64,000 bases of DNA from Hymenobacter puniceus (GCF_014333525.1 NZ_JACSCX010000006.1:62001-126000); one strand, 5' to 3'; positions 50,936 to 60,041 are shown, numbered from the stretch's first letter. A program made the numbers and translations. Notes: generated from the sequence alone by a model not told the origin.

Positions 50936-52354
50936 CTACTTGACTGGCGCCGGGGCTTTGGCTGGTACTTTAGCCATAATCCATTCCCGAACCGTTTCTA
51001 GCGCAACAGGCGAGAATGTTTCGTGAGGCCGGCCGTTCACAATTGCCCAGTTGGCAGGCGGCGCAAGAAACTGATGATTAACGCCCGGCAGCTTTTTCGA
51101 GGTCACCCGGCTGTTTTTGTAGAGCGCAGTGCTGAGCGCCTGCAGGTTGGTATCGGCGTTTACTTCCTGGTCGGCAGTGCCGTTGAGCAGCAGAACCGGA
51201 CATTTTACCTCGTTCAGCAGAATGGTAGGGTTGAAGCTTAGCGAGGTGCGGTAGCGGAACGATGTTAGCTCGGCAGCGCGGTTTTGCGCGGTAAGCGTGT
51301 CCAGGTTGGCATCGTTCTCCCGCATCATCTTCATGACGATGGCCTGGGCCTTTTTAGGGTCCGGTGTTTTGAGCACCACGTCCTGCATGGCTTGCTGCTG
51401 CTTGCTGAATGCCAGCACTGCAGGCTCCTGAACGCCGATAGCCCGAAGCAGTGTCCGCTGCTGCTCCAGAATGAGGTCGTTGCCAGGGAGGCCATAAGCG
51501 GCCAGCGTCACGACAAAAGCAGGTGGCGACGGTTGGCTGGCCGTAAGCAATGCCACGTTACCGCCTTCGCCATGGCCAACTACGCCAATATGAGCAGGGT
51601 CTATTTTAGGGTTGCTACGCAGAAGTTTCAAGCCGGCTTGCACATCCCCTACCAGTTCGCTAGGGGTTATGGTGGTGAAATCTCCGGTAGAGGCACCGGT
51701 GCCGCGGTCATCAAAGCGGAGCACGGCAATGCCACGGCGCGTCAGGTAATCAGCCAGAACTCCCATGGGCCGGTACTCGCCCATGGTGGCGTCACGGTCA
51801 TGGGGGCCGGCATCCGACACCAGTACTACCGCCGGGAATGGACCTTCACCAGCAGGGATGGTCAGCATGCCACCCAAGCGCAGGTTCACGAGTTCATTGG
51901 TATAGGACACCTCCTCTTCGCGGTAAGGAGGCGTAAGGCGCGCTTTGGGAGCAGTATTGATGGGCGCCGGTGAAAAATCCAGAGTTAGTGCGGACTCGTA
52001 GCCGGGCTGGTACCAAGTGCCCTGCACCTGCTTGCCGTTGGCGGCCAGCATCCCGATAAAGCGGCTACCCGCTTCTTCGGCCGCAAAAATCACTGTATCA
52101 CCGCGCACATCCACTTTCACGGCCATGCGGCTCACCTTTTGCTGCGGCACATCCATGGTGGCAAAATAGTCGCCGCCGGTGAGGCTAACCAGCCGAAATA
52201 CAACCTCCAGCTCGCCGCCGGGCATTTTGAGCGGGCCTTTCCACAACCCGTCGAGGGCGACAGGCGCAGCCCCTGCAGATACCACACTGATAATACAAAA
52301 CAATAACACGGAAATACAAACCCGAATCGAAAGTGCGACAGTAGAAGTTGGCAT
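50936..52354 (-). CDS. Secreted alpha/beta hydrolase (first of two tandem paralogues)
   Basis: A 472-residue protein, the closer upstream copy of the pair. A signal peptide (CISVLLFCIISVVSAGAAPV) is followed by the same beta-rich N-terminal domain (WKGPLKMPGGELEVVFRL) and hydrolase core as in the next gene: LVSDAGPHDRDATMGEY, IGVVGHGEGGNVALL, LLLNGTADQEVNADTN and LPGVNHQFL. Large blocks are identical between the two, so the pair arose by tandem duplication, probably not very recent. The C-terminus here ends KVPAKAPAPVK. The gap to murF-alr (52355-52501) has no clear promoter. Confidence 0.87.
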   Translation of the reverse strand: MPTSTVALSIRVCISVLLFCIISVVSAGAAPVALDGLWKGPLKMPGGELEVVFRLVSLTGGDYFATMDVPQQKVSRMAVKVDVRGDTVIFAAEEAGSRFIGMLAANGKQVQGTWYQPGYESALTLDFSPAPINTAPKARLTPPYREEEVSYTNELVNLRLGGMLTIPAGEGPFPAVVLVSDAGPHDRDATMGEYRPMGVLADYLTRRGIAVLRFDDRGTGASTGDFTTITPSELVGDVQAGLKLLRSNPKIDPAHIGVVGHGEGGNVALLTASQPSPPAFVVTLAAYGLPGNDLILEQQRTLLRAIGVQEPAVLAFSKQQQAMQDVVLKTPDPKKAQAIVMKMMRENDANLDTLTAQNRAAELTSFRYRTSLSFNPTILLNEVKCPVLLLNGTADQEVNADTNLQALSTALYKNSRVTSKKLPGVNHQFLAPPANWAIVNGRPHETFSPVALETVREWIMAKVPAKAPAPVK

Positions 52355-52501
52355 ATGGCCTGTTCAGGGAAGTGAAACTAGGAAAGGAACTTATGTCGTC
52401 AAAATCAGCCAGCAGCACCAGACACTGCCAGCCAATTAGTATGCAAGATACATATAGCAGGATAGTATACTGTATTATTATTATACAAATCCAATATCTT
52501 C

Positions 52502-55000
52502 TTACTCGGCCACAAATACCCGCTTCACTCGCTCGCTCACGTTTGTGAGCAACTCGTACGGAATGGTGCCGATGCGCCGGGACAACTCAGGCAACGGCAC
52601 GCCCGGACCAAACACTTCCGCCACGTCGCCGGCTTGTGCGCCAGCAATATGCGTGACGTCGGCCATGCACATATCCATGCACACGTTGCCAATGATAGGG
52701 GCGCGCTGGCCCCGGATAACGACTTCGCCCGCGCCATTGCCGAAGCGCCGGTCGTAGCCGTCGGCGTAGCCAATGGCCAGCGTGGCAATGCGCCGCTCGA
52801 AGTCGGCGGCCTGGCCATGGCGGCCGTAGCCGACGGTTTCGCCGGGGGGCAGCGTTTTCACCTGCGACACGGTGGTACGCAGCGTGCTCACAGGTTGCAG
52901 CGCATCCTGTTCGCGGCCGCTGGCCTCTACCCCATACAGGCCAATGCCAAGCCGGACCATATCGAAGTGCGCCGCCGGAAACCGCAGGATACCGGCCGAA
53001 TTGAGCGCGTGCTTGAGAATGGGGTAGCCGAGCACGTCTTCCACAGCAGGAGCCATGCGCTGGAAAGCGCTTAGCTGGCGCTGAGAAAAGTGGTTATGCT
53101 GTTCCTCGTCGGCGCCGGCCAGGTGCGTTAGGGCGCTGGCTACGCGCAGGTGAGTGGCATTTTCGCGCAGCAGCCTGATTAGTTCGGGCAGGTCTTCTTC
53201 GGCGAAGCCGAGGCGGCGCATGCCGGTATCGAGCTTGAGGTGAATGGGCGGCAGCGGCAGCTCCTGGCTGGCGCGCAGGTAATCGTGCAGGCGCTCGAAA
53301 GAGTATATTTCGGGCTCTAGCTGGTACTGGCGCAACTTGTCGAAGGCATCCGGCGAGGGGTTCATCACCATAATGGGCAAACTGATGCCGTGCTGGCGCA
53401 AATCCACGCCCTCATCGGTGTAGGCCACGGCCAGGTAGTCGGCGCGGTGGAACTGCAGCAGGTTGGCCACTTCCGAGGAGCCGCTGCCGTAGGCAAAGGC
53501 CTTTACCATCACCATAAGGCGGGTACCGGGCTGCAGACGGCGGCGGTAGAAATTGAGGTTGTGGGCCAGCGCATCGAGGTTGACTTCCAGCACTGTGCCG
53601 TGAATCTTCTGCTGAAACGCCGCCACAATCCGTTCGAACCCAAACCGGCGCGCGCCTTTTACAAGGATGGTTTCGCGGCGAAATGCATCCGGCTGAAAGT
53701 GGCGCAGGAAGTCCTCGGTGGTGTCGTGAAACACGGCCTCTATTCCATCGAAAGCCGCCTGGTGCAGCCGGATTTCGGGGCCAATGCCGACGAGGCGCAC
53801 TACGCCGTGAGTGCGCAGCAAAGCGGCCACGCGGGTGTAGAGGTCGGGGCCGGCGAGGCCGGATTCGAGCACGTCGGAGAGGATGAGCGTGCGGCGGCCG
53901 CGCTGCAGCTGGCGCGTAAGGGCGTCGAGGGCCAGGGCGAGGCCGGCGAGGTCGTTATTGTAGGTGTCGTCGAGGACGTAGCAGTCGTTGAGGGCCTGCT
54001 TCATTTCCAGGCGCATGGCCACGGGCTGCAGCCTGTCTAGGCGATGCTGGATTTCGGTAGCGGGCACTTGCTGCCACAGCAGCACCGACAGCGCATGGAG
54101 GGCGTTTTCCACCGAAGGCTCGTCGGCGAAGGGCAGCGTGAACGTGTGCTCCTGGGGCACGGGGCGGGCCAGTGTAACGCGCACCACGGTGCGGTCGGCG
54201 CTGGCTTCGGCTACCGTCACGGCTACGTGGGCCTCGTGCGGGTGCTGGCGGCTCCAGGTGAAGGTGCGGTGCGCGGGCAGGTGGCGCTGGGCGGCTTCGT
54301 GAATCAGCGGGTGGTCGAGGCAGTAAAACAGCGTATCCACGTCCGTAAAGAGCTGCATTTTCTCTTCTACCTTCTGCTGAGGCGAGGCAAAACCGGCGTC
54401 GTGGGCAGTGCCCAGGTTGGTGAACAAGCCCAGCGTGGGCTGGATAACGGCCGCCAGCCGCGTCATTTCGCCGGGCTCGGAAACGCCGGCCTCGAAGATG
54501 CCCAGCGTGTGGCGGGCATTCAGCTCCCACACGCTCAGGGGCACGCCCACCTGCGAGTTGTAGGAGCGGGGGCTTTTGCAGATGCGCTCCTCGGGGGCCA
54601 GCAGCTGCGCCAGCCACTCCTTCACGATGGTTTTGCCGTTGGAGCCGGTGATGCCCAGCACCGGCAGCCTAAAGCGGCGGCGGTGGGCGGCAGCCACGGC
54701 CTGCAGGGCACCCAGCACCTGCGGCACCAGCAGAAAGCCGCTATCGGGGTAGGCCAGCAATCCACCCGGAATATCAGCTTCGCTATCCACCACAAACAGG
54801 CGCACACCCTGCTGGTACAGCTCGGGTAGGTAGCGGTGGCCGTTGTGCTGAGGCCCGCGCAACGCAAAAAATACGCTGCCGCTGGCCTGTCCCACGCGGC
54901 GGCTGTCCAGCAGCAGGGTTTGGACGGGGGCGGGGGCGGGTGGGGTCAGCAGCAGGGTGCCACTGGTGAGAACGGGCAGATCAACAGAGAAATCGAGCAT
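52502..55000 (-). CDS. murF-alr: Bifunctional UDP-N-acetylmuramoyl-tripeptide:D-alanyl-D-alanine ligase / alanine racemase
   Basis: An 832-residue fusion from ATG 55000. The first ~450 residues are MurF: LDSRRVGQASGSVFFALRG, the ATP loop GITGSNGKT (116-124) and LDDTYNNDLAGLALALDA. The rest is alanine racemase: VNLDALAHNLNFYRR, PLP-lysine Lys500 in VMVKAFAYGSGSSE, LDTGMRRLGF and the second catalytic Tyr in LATLAIGYADGYDRRFGNG. Both activities feed the D-Ala-D-Ala of peptidoglycan, so the fusion couples racemisation with ligation. This fusion is a known Bacteroidota feature. The Alr motif has Phe and Ser for the usual Asp and His in VKADAYGHG. A -7 element at 55008-55015 makes the transcript almost leaderless and rules out ATG 55063. 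Confidence 0.95.
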   Translation of the reverse strand: MLDFSVDLPVLTSGTLLLTPPAPAPVQTLLLDSRRVGQASGSVFFALRGPQHNGHRYLPELYQQGVRLFVVDSEADIPGGLLAYPDSGFLLVPQVLGALQAVAAAHRRRFRLPVLGITGSNGKTIVKEWLAQLLAPEERICKSPRSYNSQVGVPLSVWELNARHTLGIFEAGVSEPGEMTRLAAVIQPTLGLFTNLGTAHDAGFASPQQKVEEKMQLFTDVDTLFYCLDHPLIHEAAQRHLPAHRTFTWSRQHPHEAHVAVTVAEASADRTVVRVTLARPVPQEHTFTLPFADEPSVENALHALSVLLWQQVPATEIQHRLDRLQPVAMRLEMKQALNDCYVLDDTYNNDLAGLALALDALTRQLQRGRRTLILSDVLESGLAGPDLYTRVAALLRTHGVVRLVGIGPEIRLHQAAFDGIEAVFHDTTEDFLRHFQPDAFRRETILVKGARRFGFERIVAAFQQKIHGTVLEVNLDALAHNLNFYRRRLQPGTRLMVMVKAFAYGSGSSEVANLLQFHRADYLAVAYTDEGVDLRQHGISLPIMVMNPSPDAFDKLRQYQLEPEIYSFERLHDYLRASQELPLPPIHLKLDTGMRRLGFAEEDLPELIRLLRENATHLRVASALTHLAGADEEQHNHFSQRQLSAFQRMAPAVEDVLGYPILKHALNSAGILRFPAAHFDMVRLGIGLYGVEASGREQDALQPVSTLRTTVSQVKTLPPGETVGYGRHGQAADFERRIATLAIGYADGYDRRFGNGAGEVVIRGQRAPIIGNVCMDMCMADVTHIAGAQAGDVAEVFGPGVPLPELSRRIGTIPYELLTNVSERVKRVFVAE

Positions 55001-55007
55001 GATAAGG

Positions 55008-55015
55008 CAAAGGTA
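55008..55015 (-). promoter_or_regulatory. Candidate -7 element of murF-alr, near-leaderless
   Basis: Minus-strand TACCTTTG ends eight bases before ATG 55000, so the transcript would begin within a few bases of the start codon. Confidence 0.55.
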
Positions 55016-55135
55016 CAGGAGGCAACAAGTAACAGGAGAGAAGTGACAGGTTAGAAGGGGCACAGGACGTGTGAGCCCCGGGCCGGGGCGTGCTGCATGC
55101 TTGGCTGGCGCAGTACAGCCGACCTGATTCGGGCG

Positions 55136-55143
55136 TACCTTTG
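55136..55143 (+). promoter_or_regulatory. Candidate -7 element of rarD
   Basis: TACCTTTG matches the consensus. It lies downstream of the in-frame ATG 55090 and 28 bases before TTG 55171, so it supports the TTG start. Confidence 0.55.
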
Positions 55144-55170
55144 CGGCTTGTTTTGCTTTTCCGGTTCGTT

Positions 55171-56067
55171 TTGAAACTCTCCCGTCATCATCTGGCCGCG
55201 CTGGCCGCCTTCCTTATCTGGGGCTTCTTCCCGATTCCGCTGCGGTGGCTGCACGGCTACGCCAGCGGGCAGATCCTGTTTTTCCGCATTCTGATTTCAT
55301 TGTTGGTGCTTTTGCTTGTGCATGGGCTGGGGCGGCGGGCGGCGGTACGGGCCGTATGGCAGCAGTGCCAGACGGCCCCGGCCTCGGAGCGCCGCGCGGT
55401 GGCCATCAGCACCGGGCTGGGCGGCGTACTGCTGACTTCCAACTGGCTGCTCTTTATCTATGTGGTGAACCAGGTGAGCGTGCAGGCGGGCTCGTTTGCC
55501 TACCTGATTTGCCCCATCCTGACAGCGCTGCTGGGCTTTGTGCTGCTGCGCGAAAAGCTGCGGCCGAACCAGTGGGCCGCCATTGCGCTGAGTGCCCTGA
55601 GCTGCGCGCTGCTGGGTGCCGGCGACCTGCGCACGGTGGGCATGAGCCTGGTGGTGGCCTTCACGTATGCTTTCTACCTCATCACGCAGCGCCGCCTACA
55701 GGGCTACGACCGGCTGGTGCTGCTGACGGTGCAGCTACTACTGGCTGCCGTCCTGATTCTGCCGCTGGCCCCGCTGCTGGGCGCCGAGCCCTTGGCCGGC
55801 CTGCACGATACGCACCTGCTGCTGGTGACGGCGCTGTTGAGCGTGGTATTTACGGTGCTGCCGTTGTTTCTAAACCTATATGCTCTGAACGTATTGCCTT
55901 CGGGCACAGTAGGTATTCTGATGTACCTGAACCCAATTGTGAGCTTTGCGCTGGCGTTCTGGTATTTTGGAGAGGCCGCCACGGCGGTGCAGGGCGCGGC
56001 GTATGCCGTTATTTTGGGGTCGGTGGTGCTATATAATTGGCCGTCGAAGCGGGGTGTTAGAGTCTAG
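55171..56067 (+). CDS. rarD: EamA/RarD family transporter
   Basis: A 298-residue protein from TTG 55171 (read MKLSRHHLAALAAFLIWGFF), with about ten membrane helices in two EamA halves. HLAALAAFLIWGFFPIPLRW and ILFFRILISLLVLLLVHG open it, LLTSNWLLFIYVVNQ and AGSFAYLICPILTALLGF follow, and LPSGTVGILMYLNPIVSFAL ends the second half, matching the RarD group by length and the FPIPLRW/HRI-like motifs. The substrate is unknown; the name RarD (chloramphenicol sensitive) is from E. coli. ATG 55090 would be before the predicted transcript start. Confidence 0.85.
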   Translation: MKLSRHHLAALAAFLIWGFFPIPLRWLHGYASGQILFFRILISLLVLLLVHGLGRRAAVRAVWQQCQTAPASERRAVAISTGLGGVLLTSNWLLFIYVVNQVSVQAGSFAYLICPILTALLGFVLLREKLRPNQWAAIALSALSCALLGAGDLRTVGMSLVVAFTYAFYLITQRRLQGYDRLVLLTVQLLLAAVLILPLAPLLGAEPLAGLHDTHLLLVTALLSVVFTVLPLFLNLYALNVLPSGTVGILMYLNPIVSFALAFWYFGEAATAVQGAAYAVILGSVVLYNWPSKRGVRV

Positions 56068-56117
56068 GGGCTTCACCGGAAGAGAGGGAGGGCTAGGTGT
56101 AGTCGCCTCACTCCTGG

Positions 56118-56267
56118 CCCTTCTCCGAAAAAGGAGAGTGGGACTAGCTGTAGCATCATTCTGACGGCATCAACCACCCCTAGCCCCTCCTTTCCAAGGA
56201 GGGGAACTAGCTTTTAAATTTTAGAAACTAGTCCCCCCTCTCTTTTGGAGAGGGGGCTAGGGGGTGA
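56118..56267. repeat. Multi-hairpin repeat between rarD and the YfhO-type gene
   Basis: Three units of the same kind: 56118-56147 (ccttctcc ... ggagag), 56175-56210 (cccctcctttccaaggaggg) and 56231-56267 (ccctctcttttggagaggg). Each is a small hairpin ending in an actag/ctag word, and the last two also form an inverted pair with each other. Confidence 0.75.
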
Positions 56268-56337
56268 GGCGAACGTGAGGTTCCCGTCCGGTTTCCTTGT
56301 TACCTTCGGGCAGTTTTCGCCCCTACTTTCCTGTTGA

Positions 56338-58947
56338 ATGACGACTGTTTTTTCTGCGCCGGCCGTGGCGCCTGTTGCGGTGCCGCTGTGGCGGCGGGTG
56401 CTGCCCCACCTGGCGGCGGTGCTGGTGTTTTTGGCGCTGGCCGTGCTCTACTTCTCCCCCATCGTGTTCGATGGCAAGACGCTCAGCCAGCACGATATCG
56501 TGCAGTTCAACGGCGGCGCGCACGAGGCGCAGCTGTACCGCGAAGCCACCGGCAAAGAGGCCCTGTGGACCAACTCCATGTTCTCGGGGATGCCTACTTA
56601 CCTGATCAGCACACGCTTCCCCGGCGACCTGAGTATTTACCTGCAGAAGATTTTCACGCTGGGACTGCCGGCGGTGGTGGCCAACTTGTTTCTGGCGCTG
56701 GTGTGCGGCTACGTGCTGTTTGTGACCCTGGGCCTCTCGCCGTTGGTGAGCGGCGTGGGCGCTATTGCACTCGGCTTCACCAGCTACAACCTTGTAATTC
56801 TGGCGGCCGGCCACAACACCAAAAGCCTGGCGCTGGCGTATGCACCGGTGGTACTGGCCGGATTGCTGGTGGCGTTTCGGCGCAATAAGTGGCTGGGCAC
56901 CGGGCTGTTTGCAGTAGGCTTGGCCATGAACGTGCGCGCCAACCATTTACAAATCACCTACTACCTGCTGCTGCTGGTGCTGGTGTTTGGGGTGGTGGAG
57001 CTGGTGTACGCGGCCCGCGAAAAGCGCCTGCCCGACTTCCTGAGCCGCACGGCCCTACTGGGCGTGGCCGCCCTACTGGCCGTGGGCGTGAGCTTCGGCC
57101 GCCTCTACACCACCATCGAATACGGCAAGTACAGCATCCGTGGCAAGTCGGAGTTGACGACGCCCCTGCCTACCACGCCCGGCCAACCCGCCGCAGCCCC
57201 TGCCGGCGACGACGGCTCGGGTGGTTCCGGCCTGGAGCGAGACTACGCCTTCGGGTGGAGCTACGGTGTGGGCGAAACCATCACGCTGCTGGTGCCCAAC
57301 TTTTACGGTGGCGCTTCGCAAACCAAGCTTTCCGACGATTCGGCCACTGGCCAGGCCCTAACGGGACTGGGCGTACCCACCGGGCAGTTGTCGGAGTATC
57401 TCAAGGCCATGCCTACTTACTGGGGCGACCAGCCCGTGACCAGCGGGCCGGTATACGTGGGCGCCATTGTGTGCTTCTTGTTTGTGCTGGGCTTGTTTAT
57501 TGCGGATCGACGCACCCGTATTTGGCTGCTGGTTGGCACTATTCTGTCCATAGTGCTGGCCTGGGGCAAGAATTTTGAGACGTTCAACTACCTGATGTTC
57601 GACTTCTTCCCGGGCTACAACAAGTTCCGCTCGGTGAGCATGGCCCTGGTGATTGCGCAGCTGGCCATGCCGCTGCTGGCCGTACTGGCCCTGGCCCGCG
57701 TGCTGCGAAATCGCGCCGCCGGGCTGCCGGTAGCCGGCGTCAGCACGCACCCCAGCCTGGCTGCTCTGGCCGGCACCACCACCACCGACGCGCCCGAAAC
57801 CGCCGACCTCAAGCGCAAGCTGCTGCTGGCCGGGGGCATTACGGTGGGCGTGTGCGTGCTGGCGTTGCTGATCGGGCTGGGCGCAGATTTCTCGGCGCCG
57901 ATTGATGCGCAGCTGCAGCAGCAGGGCTTCCCGCTGGACGCGCTGCGCCAGGACCGCGCCTCGCTGCTCCGCTCCGACGTGTTCCGCTCCATCATCTTCA
58001 TTGCCCTGGCTTTCGGCGTGCTGTGGTTCTATCTGCAGCGCAAAGTGTCGGCGGGTATGGCGGCGGCGCTGGTAGGCTTGCTGACGCTCGTGGATTTGTG
58101 GGGCGTGGATAAGCGCTACCTCAACGACGGCAACTTCCAGCGCGAAACCATTGCCCAGCAGTTCGTGCCCTCGGCCGCCGACCAGCAGATCCTGCAGGAT
58201 AAGGACCTCAGCTACCGGGTGCTGAACACGGCCAACCCGTTCAACGAAGCCAATACCTCGTATTTCCACAAAAGCATCGGGGGCTACCATGGCGCCAAGC
58301 TGCGCCGCTACCAGGATCTGATTGACCGGCAGATTTCGCAGAACAACACCCAGATGCTGAGTATGCTGAACACGCGCTACGTGATTCTGCCCGGTCAGCC
58401 CGGCCAACAAGGACAGCCTGGCCAGCCCGAGCAGGTGCAGCGCAACCCCGGCGCGCTGGGCAACGCGTGGTTTATCAACGAAATCCAGAAGGTGCAGACG
58501 CCCGACCAGGAAATTGCGGCCCTCAGCAACCTGAGCGTGGCTACCGCCGCCGTGGTGGACGTGGCCAAGTTCCCAATCACCAAAACCAGCTTCAGCGCGC
58601 CTGGCTCCACCATCACCCTCACCGACTACTCGCCCGACGCCCTAAAATACCGCGCCACGGCCACCGCCGATGCCTTTGCGGTGTTCTCGGAAATCTACTA
58701 CGCCGACGGCTGGAACGCCTACCTCGACGGCAAGCTGGTGCCGCACGTGCGGGCCAATTACGTGCTGCGGGCCATGCCCGTGCCGGCCGGCACGCACACC
58801 ATCGAGTTCAAGTTTGAGCCCACCGAATACGCCATCGGCAACACTGTATCCATGGTGTCGTCGGTGCTGCTGATTCTGGTGCTGCTGGCGTTGCTGGTAT
58901 ACACGGTGCGCCAGCCCGCCGACCCTAATAAGGCCGCTTTTGTATAA
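56338..58947 (+). CDS. YfhO-family multi-pass membrane protein
   Basis: An 869-residue protein with twelve or more membrane segments and long soluble loops, in the YfhO family of putative GT-C-type glycosyltransferases. LVFLALAVLYFSPIVFDGKT opens it, and FSGMPTYLISTRFPGDLS, NFYGGASQT and FFPGYNKFRSVSMALVIAQL follow. The C-terminal part has VFSEIYYADGWNAYLDGKL and one last membrane helix. Family knowledge: such proteins glycosylate lipid-linked or cell-wall polymers, but the specific reaction is not known. The upstream TACCTTCG at 56301 is one base off the -7 motif. It stands alone. Confidence 0.9.
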   Translation: MTTVFSAPAVAPVAVPLWRRVLPHLAAVLVFLALAVLYFSPIVFDGKTLSQHDIVQFNGGAHEAQLYREATGKEALWTNSMFSGMPTYLISTRFPGDLSIYLQKIFTLGLPAVVANLFLALVCGYVLFVTLGLSPLVSGVGAIALGFTSYNLVILAAGHNTKSLALAYAPVVLAGLLVAFRRNKWLGTGLFAVGLAMNVRANHLQITYYLLLLVLVFGVVELVYAAREKRLPDFLSRTALLGVAALLAVGVSFGRLYTTIEYGKYSIRGKSELTTPLPTTPGQPAAAPAGDDGSGGSGLERDYAFGWSYGVGETITLLVPNFYGGASQTKLSDDSATGQALTGLGVPTGQLSEYLKAMPTYWGDQPVTSGPVYVGAIVCFLFVLGLFIADRRTRIWLLVGTILSIVLAWGKNFETFNYLMFDFFPGYNKFRSVSMALVIAQLAMPLLAVLALARVLRNRAAGLPVAGVSTHPSLAALAGTTTTDAPETADLKRKLLLAGGITVGVCVLALLIGLGADFSAPIDAQLQQQGFPLDALRQDRASLLRSDVFRSIIFIALAFGVLWFYLQRKVSAGMAAALVGLLTLVDLWGVDKRYLNDGNFQRETIAQQFVPSAADQQILQDKDLSYRVLNTANPFNEANTSYFHKSIGGYHGAKLRRYQDLIDRQISQNNTQMLSMLNTRYVILPGQPGQQGQPGQPEQVQRNPGALGNAWFINEIQKVQTPDQEIAALSNLSVATAAVVDVAKFPITKTSFSAPGSTITLTDYSPDALKYRATATADAFAVFSEIYYADGWNAYLDGKLVPHVRANYVLRAMPVPAGTHTIEFKFEPTEYAIGNTVSMVSSVLLILVLLALLVYTVRQPADPNKAAFV

Positions 58948-59001
58948 CGTTTTTTCTGCCTGATTTGAAAAGTCCTGCCGCAGTCGGCTTGTACTAACCC
59001 G

Positions 59002-59049
59002 AAACACAAACGCTCTTCTGACCCTATGGCCGGAAGGGCGTTTGTGTTT
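59002..59049 (+). terminator. Intrinsic terminator after the YfhO-type gene
   Basis: A 17-bp stem with one G-U pair (59002-59018 with 59033-59049), followed by T-rich sequence ttttgggt, 54 bases past the stop. Confidence 0.88.
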
Positions 59050-59131
59050 TGGGTAAAGCCTTGCGTAGAATTGGGGCCTTTTCATATCGTTGCAATAAGG
59101 CACCGCCTCTTGCTGTATAACTCATCCGCTC

Positions 59132-59935
59132 ATGCCGTCTATAACACCCCCTCCAGCGGCTCCAGCGAAGCGCCTGAGTAGCCCGATGCTATTCATCCTG
59201 TGCTTTCTAGGCAGTTGCGGGGTGATAGCAGCCATCCTTTTCCTGGAAATAAGCAATTTCACTAGAGGCAACAAAGGCTTTCAGGCAAGCACCTATCTGC
59301 TGCTCTTCTTTCCTCTTTTATTCGGCTTCGGCGGGGTAGTGGTGGCGTGCTGCTACAAACGCTTTTTGCATGCGCTAGCCATTGTGCTAGGCCTCCTACC
59401 CGTTGGACTGGTTGCGCTGCTGGTCTACGGTTACGGTATAACGGGCGGAGGCGCTTCCCCTCAGCAAGTGCCCCTGGAACAACCGGAGGCTGAGACCAAG
59501 GCCCGTCAAGAAGCAATAGCCCGCCAGGAAGCCATTATTCGCTCTCACCCATACACCGGGCGAGACTCAATTGAGCCATACTATACGGCTGAGCAGATGC
59601 CCAGTCTGACCGGTCAGCCCGAGCACCACCCGAAAAGAAGCGAGTCCTACATCGAACTGGCCCAACTGCTGAGTCGTCGCGCTAGGCCTGGCCTGAACTC
59701 ATTGGAACAGCATCCGGATACTATTCCCGTCAGCTTCACCGTGGGGCCCTACGGGGGAATTTATCAAGAACGTATTCAATACGCAGAAATTCCGGAGACG
59801 TACGCGCATACACGGGCAGAGGAGGCCGTACTACGGGCCGTTCGCGAGTTGCCCCGACTGTACCCAGGCCGCACAAAGGGCCAGCCCGTGGCCGTGCGTA
59901 TTGTAGTCGCGGTACCACTGTCCGCTGCCCCTTAA
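59132..59935 (+). CDS. Three-TM membrane protein with TonB-like C-terminal domain
   Basis: A 267-residue protein. Three hydrophobic segments lie at about residues 18-40, 54-76 and 79-102, then a Gln/Glu/Ala-rich linker (to about 140), and a C-terminal region (154-263) that aligns by eye with the C-terminal domain of the TonB proteins at 17845 and 18898: AEQMPSLTGQ against AEVMPQFVGGQ, VSFTVGPYGGI against ISFTVLASGDI, and EEAVLRAVRELPRLYPG with VAVRIVVAVPL against EEASRVVKNMPAWTPG with VAVRYTLPITF. Normal TonB has one helix and a Pro-rich spacer, so the layout is unusual. Function is unknown. It is preceded by a terminator and followed by an ACC-deaminase-like gene. Confidence 0.72.
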   Translation: MPSITPPPAAPAKRLSSPMLFILCFLGSCGVIAAILFLEISNFTRGNKGFQASTYLLLFFPLLFGFGGVVVACCYKRFLHALAIVLGLLPVGLVALLVYGYGITGGGASPQQVPLEQPEAETKARQEAIARQEAIIRSHPYTGRDSIEPYYTAEQMPSLTGQPEHHPKRSESYIELAQLLSRRARPGLNSLEQHPDTIPVSFTVGPYGGIYQERIQYAEIPETYAHTRAEEAVLRAVRELPRLYPGRTKGQPVAVRIVVAVPLSAAP

Positions 59936-59994
59936 CGAGAGGCTTATTCGTCTTGAAGCCCCAGCCAATTGCGGCCTACCGGTCGGTACTTTCT

Positions 59995-60002
59995 TAGTTT
60001 TG
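59995..60002 (+). promoter_or_regulatory. Candidate -7 element of the ACC-deaminase-like gene
   Basis: TAGTTTTG matches TAnnTTTG. It overlaps the in-frame TTG 60000, which is therefore excluded as a start. Confidence 0.5.
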
Positions 60003-60041
60003 GATAAGGACAAGCCGCAGTCGGTGGGGCCTTTTCATGAA

